DNA of 64,000 bases from assembly GCA_938048735.1 (NCBI GenBank), contig CALIUM010000008.1:1-64000 (forward strand), written 5' to 3'. The stretch is from an uncultured archaeon. GTDB taxonomy: Archaea; Thermoproteota; Bathyarchaeia; TCS64. Within the stretch, counting starts at the first letter, position 1, and every line of letters starts with the position of its first letter. The translations under genes were made by a program, and so were the position numbers. Positions 44,133 to 51,784 of this stretch are shown piece after piece. The notes under the pieces are model-generated. The model worked only from the letters and a program-made list of their open reading frames with translations, did not search any database and was not told the origin of the DNA.

Positions 44133-44209
44133 CACGGGCATTCATCACGATCCTCAAAGGTTTTAAAATTTAATAGATATAAAAATTTGTCAACAATCGA
44201 TTATCATGT

Positions 44210-44365
44210 CTAAGAGGGTAAAGTGAAGTCCTCCAATCTCCTGACCTTAAAAACATTTCCGCACCTTGGACACTTCAACAAACCATTCCAGTCTTCTTTT
44301 GGAGTGTATTTGATAACTTCACCGCAGTTCCTGCACCTTACTTTAAACCACCGATACCTCATCAT
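44210..44365 (-). CDS. zinc-ribbon protein
   Basis: 51 residues: MMRYRWFKVRCRNCGEVIKY, then TPKEDWNGLLKCPRCGNVFK and VRRLEDFTLPS. Two CxxC knuckles (CRNC, CPRC) 17 residues apart form a classic zinc ribbon, as in transcription-factor or viral/plasmid DNA-binding proteins. Start at ATG 44365 or 44362. Divergent from the RHH-like gene across a 58-nt AT-rich promoter. I take it as the left-most gene of the integrated element. Confidence 0.65.
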   Translation of the reverse strand: MMRYRWFKVRCRNCGEVIKYTPKEDWNGLLKCPRCGNVFKVRRLEDFTLPS

Positions 44366-44423
44366 CTATCTATGATCCCAACAACACTATAAAAATTTAT
44401 ATTCAGTTATATTGACTATAATA

Positions 44424-44561
44424 ATGATGGAGGATAAGACTACAATACTTGTATCGTTAGAGGTTAAGGAACGATTGTGTAGGTTGAAGGTCCACCCACG
44501 TGAACCCTACGATGATGTGTTGAGGAGACTGCTGGACTCATTAGACCGTGAGAAGGGATAG
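44424..44561 (+). CDS. small ribbon-helix-helix-like/antitoxin-like protein (DUF7557 pattern)
   Basis: 45 residues: MMEDKTTILVSLEVKERLCR, then LKVHPREPYDDVLRRLLDSL. The pattern 'TTIxVSxEVKERLxRLKxHPRExYDDVLxRLL' is that of small archaeal VapB-like/DUF7557 proteins, thought to be DNA-binding or antitoxins. Start at ATG 44424 or 44427. First gene of the rightward arm of the element; the Sm-like gene follows after 2 nt. No toxin lies next to it, so a regulatory role in the element is more likely. Confidence 0.65.
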   Translation: MMEDKTTILVSLEVKERLCRLKVHPREPYDDVLRRLLDSLDREKG

Positions 44562-44563
44562 GG

Positions 44564-44749
44564 ATGCTGGAACACTTCATTAAGTCCCCGATCGTGGTGA
44601 GGTTTAGGGATGGAGGGGAGGTTGAAGGAATCCTCCTCAATGTTGAGGTGAGTAGTCATGGCGGATGTGGAAACCTACTTCTACAGACTAGACATGGGTT
44701 GGTGATGGTTCGCGGTGGCCGTGTCAGCGTCGTCTACGCACGGAGGTAG
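44564..44749 (+). CDS. Sm-like small protein
   Basis: 61 residues: MLEHFIKSPIVVRFRDGGEV, EGILLNVEVSSHGGCGNLLL, and a tail ending RGGRVSVVYARR. The order of strands (hydrophobic-VVRFRDGGEVEGILLNVE, then NLLLQT, then VMVRGGRVSVVYARR) matches the Sm1-Sm2 layout of LSm/SmAP folds (G near 'DGGEVEG', 'N-LL' and 'RG..V'). It may bind RNA as a ring. The family call is tentative as the protein is shorter than usual. Co-transcribed with neighbours. Confidence 0.55.
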   Translation: MLEHFIKSPIVVRFRDGGEVEGILLNVEVSSHGGCGNLLLQTRHGLVMVRGGRVSVVYARR

Positions 44750-44757
44750 GAATCTCA

Positions 44758-44886
44758 ATGAAAATCGAGGATTGGATCTTCATCATCTCCGTCATCCTCA
44801 TGATCTTATTGATGGTTCTCGTCTCCCTGTGGCCACGGGAGGAGGAGCCATACCAACGTAAAAGGTGGAGGCTGGAGCGCCGATGA
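44758..44886 (+). CDS. very small single-pass membrane protein
   Basis: 42 residues: MKIEDWIFIISVILMILLMV followed by LVSLWPREEEPYQRKRWRLE and RR. One hydrophobic helix with a charged, basic C-terminal tail. Eight nt after the Sm-like gene; its stop overlaps the next start by 4 nt (ATGA). Probably a virus/plasmid membrane protein; no family recognised. Confidence 0.6.
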   Translation: MKIEDWIFIISVILMILLMVLVSLWPREEEPYQRKRWRLERR

Positions 44887-45101
44887 GCCTCTGGGAGAAC
44901 CTTGACAGGGTGTCTAGACTCCACTCCTTCGCCTTCCTCTGCGTCCTCCTCATCACCCTACTCTTCTACATCATCGCAGTCTTCTCCAGACTCCCATTAC
45001 TTGACCGTCTCTGGATGCTTGCCAGCCTACTCCTCATCTACCTCATCCTCATGGGGACTGAGTATTGGCGACTGAAGCTGGAGGAGCCAGAGGTGAGGTG
45101 A
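44883..45101 (+). CDS. small membrane protein, two helices
   Basis: 72 residues from the ATG at 44883 (MSLWENLDRVSRLH...), chosen because it overlaps the upstream stop (ATGA); the open frame also has a start at 44865. Two hydrophobic helices (SFAFLCVLLITLLFYIIAVF and LWMLASLLLIYLILMGTEYW) and a charged end. Its stop overlaps the next gene (TGATG at 45099-45103). Function unknown, element-encoded. Confidence 0.6.
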   Translation: MSLWENLDRVSRLHSFAFLCVLLITLLFYIIAVFSRLPLLDRLWMLASLLLIYLILMGTEYWRLKLEEPEVR

Positions 45102-45274
45102 TGCTCCCTACAATCTTATCTAAGATCCTCACCTATCTCACCTATCTCTGGAATGGGTTGCTGTGGTTATGCAACCTCATCAACCGATTCATAGGCTTCC
45201 TTTTGTCTCCATTTGGCTACCTCCTTTTGGTGATGTTATTCATCTACATTCTGTTCAGGAGGTGGAGAGGTTGA
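45101..45274 (+). CDS. small membrane protein
   Basis: 57 residues from the ATG at 45101, coupled to the gene before by a TGATG overlap. MLPTILSKILTYLTYLWNGL, LWLCNLINRFIGFLLSPFGY and a final helix LLVMLFIYILFRRWRG. Two hydrophobic segments. No family recognised. The stop overlaps the TTG start of the next gene. Confidence 0.55.
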   Translation: MLPTILSKILTYLTYLWNGLLWLCNLINRFIGFLLSPFGYLLLVMLFIYILFRRWRG

Positions 45275-45444
45275 CGGGTTTCATCGACCAGGTTATAGAT
45301 CTGATTCAGTCTCCGCTCCTGACCATCCTCACAATGGGGATAGTTGTTTTCCTATTCTCCATTGTTGGAGCGGTTTTCTCAGTTGCTTATCGGGAACTGG
45401 AGTCTAGGAGGGTTAGATGGAAAAAGAAGGTTGGGAGGAGCTGA
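45271..45444 (+). CDS. small membrane protein
   Basis: 57 residues from a TTG at 45271 that overlaps the previous stop (TTGA) and has GGAGGTGGAGAGG directly upstream. TGFIDQVIDLIQSPLLTILT, then MGIVVFLFSIVGAVFSVAY and a basic tail (RRVRWKKKVGRS). One strong helix. Last of the four small membrane proteins before the recombinase. Function unknown. Confidence 0.55.
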   Translation: MTGFIDQVIDLIQSPLLTILTMGIVVFLFSIVGAVFSVAYRELESRRVRWKKKVGRS

Positions 45445-45448
45445 TGAG

Positions 45449-46324
45449 ATGATGTTGAAAACACGGGGATGGTACTGGAAGGCTCACGGCGATGAATATC
45501 AAAGATTCAGGGTTGAGGAGCTTCCACAGTTCTGTGGCTGGGATCTGCTCCTCAGCCTCGTGGAGGAATGTGAGAACATTCCCTACTATGAGACTTCCCG
45601 ATTGATCAGGCTCACTGAGGAGGAGAGGGCGGAGGTGAGGAGAAGGTTGGTGATGAGGGATCAGGCCTTGATAGCCACAGCCTTCGAGACTGGTGGAAGG
45701 ATCAGTGAGGTTCTGGCTCTCAGATGTGGGAACTTTGAGGTTGCCGAGGATAGGATCATCGTCAGGGACATGCCTGTTGTGAAGAGGTGGAGGAAACTGC
45801 GGGAGGAGGTGGAGGTCTGGAGGGGTGAAGGTGATCCAGAACCTGGGCTCAGATACCACTTCCTACCTAAATATGGTGGCTGGGTGAGGAGAAGGTTCAT
45901 GACTGAGGGGATTAAGGACAGACGGAACGTGCTGGAGATCCCGACCTTCGAGCCATTGACTCCCTACATCATCCAATGGTTGAAGTGGTTTAAGGAAGAT
46001 GACTATCTGTTCCCAAGCTATGGGAAGCCCGGGAATCCGCCCATAACTCCGACGCGCGCCTACCAGATCGTGAGGGGATTAGGTGAACGACTGGGGCTTC
46101 AGAAGTGGGATGAGTATGGCAACCTCCTCAATAGACATGTATGTAACCACTGGTTCCGAAGCCAACGCGCGAGTCAGCTTGCCTCAGAGTATGGGTTTAG
46201 GGAGTGGGAGTTGAGGGTGTGGTTCAGCTGGAAGAGTGAAGCTATGGCTTCACGCTACGCACGGCTCGCACCTGCCGACCTGTTCAGCAGGATGAGCCTA
46301 GGTAAGATCAAATATGGGAGGTGA
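45449..46324 (+). CDS. tyrosine recombinase 1
   Basis: 291 residues from the ATG at 45449 (GGGAGGAG upstream; an earlier in-frame start at 45344 would lie within the previous gene). Catalytic residues: Arg in TGGRISEVLALR near residue 93, HWFR (HxxR) in RHVCNHWFRSQRASQLASE, Trp in place of the second His (VWFSWKS) and Tyr in SRYARLAP near residue 276. So R-HxxR-W-Y is complete and it should be active. Sequence differs from the recombinase at 50365, so the element carries two unrelated types. It could act in integration, in copy resolution or in inversion. Confidence 0.8.
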   Translation: MMLKTRGWYWKAHGDEYQRFRVEELPQFCGWDLLLSLVEECENIPYYETSRLIRLTEEERAEVRRRLVMRDQALIATAFETGGRISEVLALRCGNFEVAEDRIIVRDMPVVKRWRKLREEVEVWRGEGDPEPGLRYHFLPKYGGWVRRRFMTEGIKDRRNVLEIPTFEPLTPYIIQWLKWFKEDDYLFPSYGKPGNPPITPTRAYQIVRGLGERLGLQKWDEYGNLLNRHVCNHWFRSQRASQLASEYGFREWELRVWFSWKSEAMASRYARLAPADLFSRMSLGKIKYGR

Positions 46325-47078
46325 GAGATTGGAAGTGAAATGGGACAGGGAAAACTTGGATAACATCGGATGTTCCTGGATAATCCAGATCGATGACCCT
46401 CAGAAACTCTTCAACATGATAAGGGCTGGAGCGGAGAAGATCCTACCCGTCCAAGTGACTCTAAAGAATAAAAGGAAAGCAACATACAGCATCAACCGTG
46501 CATGGAGCAGTGAAGAATACCTTCCAATTGGAATCAAAATAGAAGGTGATCGGTATCCCTTTCCCGAACACTGCCTCAGCTTCCTGGTTCGGGAAAGAGC
46601 TTTAGTGCTCTGCTGTGCGGAGCCAGAGCGGGATCTATGGGTTCTCAAACGCCTCCTCTCCGAGGCAGCTCCCGACATAACCTGGAGCTGGGAGCCACTT
46701 CCCACACCTGAGGAATTGGAGAAGCTCAGGGAGGAGGAGCGAGAAAGGGAGAGGAAACGGAGGGAGGAGAGGAGGAGGTTGGAGGAGGAGATCAGGAGGA
46801 AGCAGGAGGCTGAACTGGAGCGGAGGAGACGTGAGGAGGAGCTTGAACAGCTCTGGAGCAGGGTGAGTGAACGGGATCTTGAGGTCCTGGAATTGAGGAA
46901 GAAGGGCGTCAGCCTCTGGGGCATCTGTCGGGAGTTGAACCTGACGATGAACAGTGTCTATCACAGTCTCAGGAAACTCTACATACTTGGACACAGTGGA
47001 CTCCCTGAACTCTTGGAGGATTGGCCCCCAGAACTCCAGCCCAAAACTAGGGAGGAGCGGTACAAACCTAAGGGATGA
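46314..47078 (+). CDS. coiled-coil protein with C-terminal HTH
   Basis: 254 residues from the ATG at 46314 (overlapping the recombinase by 11 nt); a TTG at 46329 with GGGAGGTGAG upstream is an alternative. N-terminal about 130 residues: alpha/beta. Residues about 140-185: a Glu/Arg-rich coiled coil (EEERERERKRREERRRLEEE). C-terminal about 60 residues: HTH of the sigma-70-region-4/response-regulator type (SERDLEVLELRKKGVSLWGI, then CRELNLTMNSVYHSLRKLY). Likely a DNA-binding regulator or partition protein of the element. Confidence 0.6.
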   Translation: MGGERLEVKWDRENLDNIGCSWIIQIDDPQKLFNMIRAGAEKILPVQVTLKNKRKATYSINRAWSSEEYLPIGIKIEGDRYPFPEHCLSFLVRERALVLCCAEPERDLWVLKRLLSEAAPDITWSWEPLPTPEELEKLREEERERERKRREERRRLEEEIRRKQEAELERRRREEELEQLWSRVSERDLEVLELRKKGVSLWGICRELNLTMNSVYHSLRKLYILGHSGLPELLEDWPPELQPKTREERYKPKG

Positions 47079-47225
47079 GGGTTATTATTATTTTTCCATC
47101 ACCTCTTTAATTGAATATTATATCAATTATTGACTAGAGGATAACTGAATCTGGAGATCGGAAACAAAGGAAACTTATACTTAAGATCATAAAAATAAGT
47201 TTATTCAAGGATTTAGACTCAACAC

Positions 47226-47672
47226 ATGAACTCTCCAACGAACAGGAAGGTTGTTTCAGGTTCTATATTGAAAGCTGAACAATTCAGCTGTTACAAGCTT
47301 CACATCCACATGCTGAGGAAGTGGTTCCTGAGTCAATCTAAGCTGGCTGTCCCTGAGAGTGTTGCGGAGGCTTGGGCTGGCCACACGGGCTACCTTGACG
47401 AGGCCTATCGGCGATACTCCAAGGAGCAGTTGAGGGAGCTCTACAAGAAGGCTGAGCCATACCTGCTGGTGAGTGTTCCAAGGGATGTGGCTGAGATCCA
47501 GTCAAAGTTTCAGAGCGACTTGAGCCAGCTCCGTGAGCAGGTCATAAACCTCACCATGACGAACACCCGCCTCCTGAACGAGAACATCATATTGAAGGAG
47601 AGGCTCAGCAGGGCTGAGGAGATGCTTGTGGGGATCAAGGAGGAGCTGAGGAGGCTGGTGGAGCCAGTGTAG
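47226..47672 (+). pseudogene. C-terminal fragment of a tyrosine recombinase
   Basis: 148 codons. From residue about 24 on, KLHIHMLRKWFLSQSKLAVP, GHTGYLDEAYRRYSKEQL and the coiled tail match the C-terminal third of the complete recombinase at 50365 (TLHIHMLRKWFQSQLKQAGV, GHRGYLDASYRRYTKEQL). HxLR, GH and Tyr are present, but the Arg domain and N-terminus are missing, and the first 23 codons are unrelated. It is thus a truncated copy, or one half of a recombinase gene split by integration. It ends 40 nt before the tRNA-like/repeat region. Its own transcription may still give a dominant-negative fragment. Confidence 0.75.
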
Positions 47673-47725
47673 GTGAAGTAGACTACCCTAGACTACTCTA
47701 CACTGTCCCTTTCAAAATGAGGGGG

Positions 47726-48084
47726 AACGGTTGGAATTGAACCTCACCGACGGGTGGATGTCGAGACCGTTACATAGTTCTGGTGACGGGGAGGTAACGG
47801 TTGGGAGTTTTATTGATTTTATAGAGAACAAAATCAATATTAGTTTTAAGTGCTTTTTGGAAAAGAACCTCTAAAACAGTATCAGAACAGTTTCATAGAT
47901 GAGTTTTATAGATATACTGTGACTTTTTCTATATAACTGTATATATTGTATTATTTTGATTTCAATTTCGATTATCTATGAAACTGTTTCTATGAAACTG
48001 TTTTACCGGTGTTTTATCCGTTCTTTTTGGAAAACGCCGTCAAACTAATATTGATTTCAGTTTCTATAAAATCAATAAAATTCC
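47726..48084. repeat. nested inverted-repeat region, candidate replication origin
   Basis: Outer arms: 47808-47847 (TTTATTGATTTTATAGAGAA, then CAAAATCAATATTAGTTTT) against 48041-48084, near-perfect complements 190 nt apart. Inner arms: 47871-47903 (CTAAAACAGT..GAACAGTTTCATAGATGAG) against 47972-48005 (ATCTATGAAACTGTTTCTAT GAAACTGTTTTA). Between them TTTTTGGAAAA occurs in both flanks (47854-47864 and 48023-48033). The centre, about 47930-47965, is almost pure A/T. AACGGTTGG occurs at 47726-47734 and 47796-47804. It lies between the recombinase fragment and the replication-type gene. Size and symmetry are those of an origin or of a recombination site. Confidence 0.6.
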
Positions 48085-48091
48085 TGACTGT

Positions 48092-49576
48092 TCACCACAC
48101 ATACTCCAGGTTTCCGCCTACGATCTCCTGGTAGGTCCTGCCTTTGGCTCCAGGTGTCCAAGGTGTGAACCCATGCTTCTGAATGAATAGGTTGAATTCT
48201 GTGTCATTGGTCACGAAGACTGTCCTCGGCCTTCCCTTACTTCCCTGTAGACGGTAGGCTTTCACCTGTCCCCGTGCCATGAGGGTTTCAAGATACCTTA
48301 CAGCATCCCTTTTGGAGAGGTTAGAGTAAGCTAACAGAGCGCTTGCTGAGATTACTCCTCCCCACCGTTCGATGATCATCAACAGCCTTTCCAGCGGTTC
48401 ATCTACAACCCTCGGCTTCTCCTTCTCCACTCCTAACAATGGGAGTGCTTTATCCAGTTCCTTGAGGATCACCTCAAAGTATCGCTTCACTATTCTGAAT
48501 GACTCCACTGACACTAATATTGGAAAGGGTTCCTCCATCTTGATCTCCCTGATCTCCTCCTCTGGTTCTGCGATTGTGTGACAGGCTGAGAACTTAGCTA
48601 ACTGTTCCCAGAGTGATTGTCTGTAGAGTGTTGAGACATCCGCATGTTTCAATACTTCTCTATCCTCCCTCTCTGCTAACTTGTTTATCTCCTTTGTGAT
48701 CTCATCTTTGAAGATTACAGGATAGACTCTTATCGATCTATATTCCCGTATGATGTCATGTCCCTTTGACTCATTTAATCTCTTGTATGTGAGCATCCTC
48801 TCGGCGATATCCCCAGCTAACTCTTCAAGTTTACTTTGAGCCTTCCATTCAACCCTATAAAGATCAATTGGAGGTTTCCAGTTCCTATGGATCTCTTCTT
48901 GTTCTTGTTCAGTGATAGGTTTCATGCTGACTATTGTGATCCGTCTCATCAATCCCTGACGGAATGCCCAATCGTCTTCGAGATACCTGTCGAGTTCCTG
49001 CATTCCCACAAGCATCGTCACATAGAGTCCCGGTGGGATAATCCTCTCAAACTCCCCATCTTTACGGCGTCTACTGAACGATGCTTTATAACTCTCACCA
49101 TAATACAATCTGGAGAGTAGGGCGTCAACACCGAACTCATACCTTGTTCTACTCTTGATCCTCGATAACATGTTTCCAAACTCATAAGAGAGTATGGTAT
49201 AAGTGTCTAGGTCTGTGTTGATGATATTATCCTCAATCCCTTCCGGTGAACCTTCCTCAATGATGGATGCGTGGATTTGCTTATATGTTTCCTCCTCATC
49301 CATGTTAGGGTTCAGTTTCCTCAGATATTTCTCCATGATCTTATAATAAGCGAGGCGATGTAGTGACTGTATAGAACTCCGTCTAAACCTCCCTGGACAA
49401 CTGGTGAGGATAGCCCAGATGTTGAGCCGTAAGTTGCCTTTAGTGCCAGGTAGGTAGAAGAACCTTCCCAGTGTTGAGCTGATCAAATGGTATCCAGCCG
49501 TCTGTATGAAATGTTCTGGAGCATCAGTCTCCTCCCTCACAATACTACAGAACCTGTCGATGAAGTTCTCACTCAC
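48092..49576 (-). CDS. DUF3987-like / replication-type protein of the element
   Basis: 494 residues. The N-terminal half (EHFIQTAGYHLISSTLGRFF, NIWAILTSCPGRFRRSSIQS) resembles the DUF3987-type NTPase or primase-helicase-like proteins of viruses and plasmids: 'SCPGRFRRSS' sits where a P-loop would be but lacks the GK(S/T), so ATPase activity is uncertain. SFSRRRKDGEFERIIPPGLY and RQGLMRRITIVSM continue the pattern. The C-terminal 100 residues form a winged-helix (RLLMIIERWGGVISASALLA). Last and largest gene of the leftward operon, starting 3 nt inside the preceding gene and ending next to the nested repeat. Probably the replication initiator or helicase. Confidence 0.6.
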   Translation of the reverse strand: MSENFIDRFCSIVREETDAPEHFIQTAGYHLISSTLGRFFYLPGTKGNLRLNIWAILTSCPGRFRRSSIQSLHRLAYYKIMEKYLRKLNPNMDEEETYKQIHASIIEEGSPEGIEDNIINTDLDTYTILSYEFGNMLSRIKSRTRYEFGVDALLSRLYYGESYKASFSRRRKDGEFERIIPPGLYVTMLVGMQELDRYLEDDWAFRQGLMRRITIVSMKPITEQEQEEIHRNWKPPIDLYRVEWKAQSKLEELAGDIAERMLTYKRLNESKGHDIIREYRSIRVYPVIFKDEITKEINKLAEREDREVLKHADVSTLYRQSLWEQLAKFSACHTIAEPEEEIREIKMEEPFPILVSVESFRIVKRYFEVILKELDKALPLLGVEKEKPRVVDEPLERLLMIIERWGGVISASALLAYSNLSKRDAVRYLETLMARGQVKAYRLQGSKGRPRTVFVTNDTEFNLFIQKHGFTPWTPGAKGRTYQEIVGGNLEYVW

Positions 49577-49770
49577 CTCTCCTCACCTCCAAGGATTGTA
49601 GCGAAGGCATGGTATGTTCCATCACCACGGTTCGATGGCATAACCCCAGAAGTGATGGCAAGCGGATATGTGTCCTCCAGTAACCGTAACACCTCAAGTA
49701 TGAGCCTTTTATCTCTACCCTCCAGTTTGACTATGACCTTAGCGCCTTTCTTCTCTTTCATCATCCTCAT
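49573..49770 (-). CDS. small hypothetical protein of the element
   Basis: 65 residues: KEKKGAKVIVKLEGRDKRLI, LEVLRLLEDTYPLAITSGVM, PSNRGDGTYHAFATILGGEE. One alpha/beta unit; the pattern 'V-KLEGxDK..ILEVLRLLED..PLA.TS.V.PS.RGDG.Y.AFATI' looks like a ferredoxin-like fold or a small nucleic-acid binder. Alternative start at Met4. It overlaps the zinc-binding gene before it and the DUF3987-like gene after it (4 nt). No known family. Confidence 0.55.
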   Translation of the reverse strand: MRMMKEKKGAKVIVKLEGRDKRLILEVLRLLEDTYPLAITSGVMPSNRGDGTYHAFATILGGEER

Positions 49771-50041
49771 CCCACCTACTCACCTCACCCATCCCAAGAC
49801 CGTGTTGTGCAGTCTGATGGGCACGCAGGAACCCCTCAAACACGGTGATCCTCTCCAAGATCGGCTGGAGCTTCGCCTTTGCGATCACCCTCCTACAGCC
49901 CTCCACCCACCTGCAGCCCTGGCAGGCAGTGGATGACCCGTCATAGCGACCTAGACATTGAGGAGGTTCCTCCTTCTTGAAGGTCGGTCTATACATCTTC
50001 ATCGCCTCATGGGAAAAAGGGATGGTTCTGTTTGTCTCCAT
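49739..50041 (-). CDS. small cysteine-rich protein of the element
   Basis: 100 residues. Four cysteines, CLGRYDGSSTACQGCRWVEGC (spaced C-x11-C-x2-C-x5-C), could bind zinc or an iron-sulphur cluster; helices follow (RVIAKAKLQPILERITVFEG) and a charged tail (DEDDEREERR). Overlaps the zinc-ribbon gene before it by 35 nt and the next gene by 32 nt. No family recognised; a DNA-related role is likely from context. Confidence 0.55.
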   Translation of the reverse strand: METNRTIPFSHEAMKMYRPTFKKEEPPQCLGRYDGSSTACQGCRWVEGCRRVIAKAKLQPILERITVFEGFLRAHQTAQHGLGMGEVSRWDEDDEREERR

Positions 50042-50249
50042 GTAAATCCTCTACCTTCTCCACGAGGGATTTCTCATGTACAGCTTCCTTACCTGATTTT
50101 ATCAAACGGAAGCTCTTACCACAGTTAGGACAGATATAATAGTAGGCGATCTCTGGATCTCCCTTCCATGTCTTCATATTCCAGATCTTCACGGCGACTG
50201 GTATTATGAAACCACAGTTTGGGCACTTTTCAGGAACCGCTTTACTCAT
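50007..50249 (-). CDS. zinc-ribbon protein of the element
   Basis: 80 residues; CPNCG at 9-13 and CPNCG at about 40-44 make a zinc ribbon (EKCPNCGFIIPVAVKIWNMK ... YYYICPNCGKSFRLIKSGKE). First gene of the leftward four-gene operon. Upstream, 50250-50327 is AT-rich with TATA-like TATATTTAAAT. Possibly a transcriptional regulator of the element. Confidence 0.65.
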   Translation of the reverse strand: MSKAVPEKCPNCGFIIPVAVKIWNMKTWKGDPEIAYYYICPNCGKSFRLIKSGKEAVHEKSLVEKVEDLHGDKQNHPFFP

Positions 50250-50327
50250 CTCATTACCTATATAGTTTATTCATACATCATATATTTAAATCTTTATCTA
50301 AATTCCCATACGGTTAGCCTGTTCATT

Positions 50328-50351
50328 TTAATTAATTAATTAATTAATTAA
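50328..50351. repeat. (TTAA)6 simple repeat
   Basis: Six perfect TTAA units, between the 3' end of the complete recombinase and the start of the leftward operon. Self-complementary and easily melted. Could arise by slippage, or act as a binding or recombination site of the element. Confidence 0.7.
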
Positions 50352-50364
50352 TGTAACCACAGTT

Positions 50365-51678
50365 TCACGGTCGGTCATCCAACAACTCAATGAGCTCCTC
50401 CACTTCATCACGCCGTCTGCCCCGTCTACGGTAGATCTCCCATCCAAGTTCAGTCAGTTCATCTGGAGTAAGTTGGAGGAACATTTCTGTAAACTCTTCA
50501 TAATTCTTTATCCTCTCCTCGATCTGTTTCACCCTCCTCTCCATCTCATCCCGTTCCACAAACAGTTTAGTCACCAGTGTATGGGAGTCCATCAGTTTCA
50601 AGGTCAAGTCTTCTATCTTCCGTTTAGCCTCTTCGAGTTCAGATTGGAATCTTGATTTGATCGTATGGAAATCTTTTGGGGCTGAGATGTAGAGGTAACT
50701 CTCACCCTTCCTATAGGCTTCGATGAGCTGTTCCTTTGTATAACGGCGGTAGGAGGCGTCTAGATACCCTCTATGACCGATGAATGCTTCCACTACATCT
50801 TCAGGAACTCCTGCCTGTTTCAACTGTGATTGGAACCATTTACGGAGCATGTGGATATGTAGTGTCCTGCGGTTGGTGGATGGGTCCCGATCCTCTAATC
50901 CAGCCTTCCTGACGGCATTGTTCCACATAGACATGGCGACATACATTGAGAACGGGAAGACTCGATCATCTACCTCCCTCTTCAACCCCCGTCCAAAACC
51001 GGTTTTGGTAAGCCCCTTACCCTTACCTGATGCTGACTTGATATACTCATCCCTGACCTTCAACCACTCAACTAACGCCTTCTTCGCCTCCTCTGAGATG
51101 AAAGTGTTGTAGCCGTCTCCAGACTTCGTGTACTCGCCACGGATTGTCACCTTCACCGGTTCGTGAGTAAGGTCTAGGTCTGTGATTCGGAGTTGTAGGG
51201 CCTCCCCTATGCGGATCCCAGATGTTGCGAGGAACAGGAAGAGAGCCCTCCCTTTAACATCACAGTGGGTGAGGATTCTCCCTAAGAGTTCCGATGTCAG
51301 TTCCGCTTCATTAGTCCTAGCTCGGCTTCCCTTCGGAAGCCTTGAACGGAGGAGTTTGGTTTGTCTCTTCGTCAGTTCGACATCTAAGACATACTCAATC
51401 CAGTTCTTGACTGTTGACATGTAGACCATAGCACTTGCTGGTGGACGATCGTATAGTGAAGCCGCAAAGCTCAACAGGTCTCTGAACCAATCCCGTCCAG
51501 ATCTGCACTCTTCAACATATTTCTCAGCTACACTTTCAAGATCATCTATTAAAGATCCGTAAACGGTTTTCAGGAACTGTTTCACACTCGCCATACATAT
51601 ATGTCTCGTGTTGTTGTTTCGGTATGTTTCTAACCACCCATTTATGTATCCTTTCATCTGTATAGTTATTATGTTCAC
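50365..51678 (-). CDS. tyrosine recombinase 2 (integrase) with C-terminal coiled coil
   Basis: 437 residues. N-terminal SAM-like core-binding domain about 1-125. Catalytic domain: Arg in LATSGIRIGEALQLRI near 152, HxxR in HIHMLRKWFQSQ near 277, GH in FIGHRGYLD near 300 and Tyr in ASYRRYTKEQL near 306-310. A coiled coil follows (RKIEDLTLKLMDSHTLVTKL etc.). All catalytic parts present, so it is probably active and is the element's integrase. The fragment at 47226 is a truncated relative. It sits at the right end of the element, transcribed inwards. Confidence 0.85.
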   Translation of the reverse strand: MNIITIQMKGYINGWLETYRNNNTRHICMASVKQFLKTVYGSLIDDLESVAEKYVEECRSGRDWFRDLLSFAASLYDRPPASAMVYMSTVKNWIEYVLDVELTKRQTKLLRSRLPKGSRARTNEAELTSELLGRILTHCDVKGRALFLFLATSGIRIGEALQLRITDLDLTHEPVKVTIRGEYTKSGDGYNTFISEEAKKALVEWLKVRDEYIKSASGKGKGLTKTGFGRGLKREVDDRVFPFSMYVAMSMWNNAVRKAGLEDRDPSTNRRTLHIHMLRKWFQSQLKQAGVPEDVVEAFIGHRGYLDASYRRYTKEQLIEAYRKGESYLYISAPKDFHTIKSRFQSELEEAKRKIEDLTLKLMDSHTLVTKLFVERDEMERRVKQIEERIKNYEEFTEMFLQLTPDELTELGWEIYRRRGRRRDEVEELIELLDDRP

Positions 51679-51784
51679 TGATTTATTAAGTTTTTTATTG
51701 TTAAGAAAAGATTAAATAGATTAAATCTGAGCAGATTCGTCCCAGAAACCGATACATCTCTTTAGAGTTGCCATCATTAATAGC

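Larger units (their letters stand above)
44210..51678. mobile_element. integrated virus- or plasmid-like element
   Basis: About 7.5 kb with a density and gene type unlike the surrounding chromosome: tightly overlapping tiny genes (RHH-like, Sm-like, four short membrane proteins), a tyrosine recombinase, an HTH/coiled-coil protein, a recombinase C-terminal fragment, a nested inverted-repeat region, a four-gene leftward operon (replication-type protein plus zinc-binding proteins) and a second complete tyrosine recombinase at the right end. Two gene arms point away from the central repeat. I found no tRNA and no long direct repeat at the edges, so the exact limits are uncertain; genes at 51785-52400 may be host. 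Confidence 0.7.

Noticed and set aside
47716-47806. Minus-strand sequence with a T-arm-like GAGGTTCAATTCC and a CCC end
   Set aside because: The stem next to the TTCAATT loop does not pair and no anticodon or D arm fits, so I do not call a tRNA; it could be a degraded attachment site.
44055-51784. Search for direct-repeat attachment sites at both element edges
   Set aside because: Only short AT-rich matches (for example GATTAAAT), no convincing repeat and no tRNA target.
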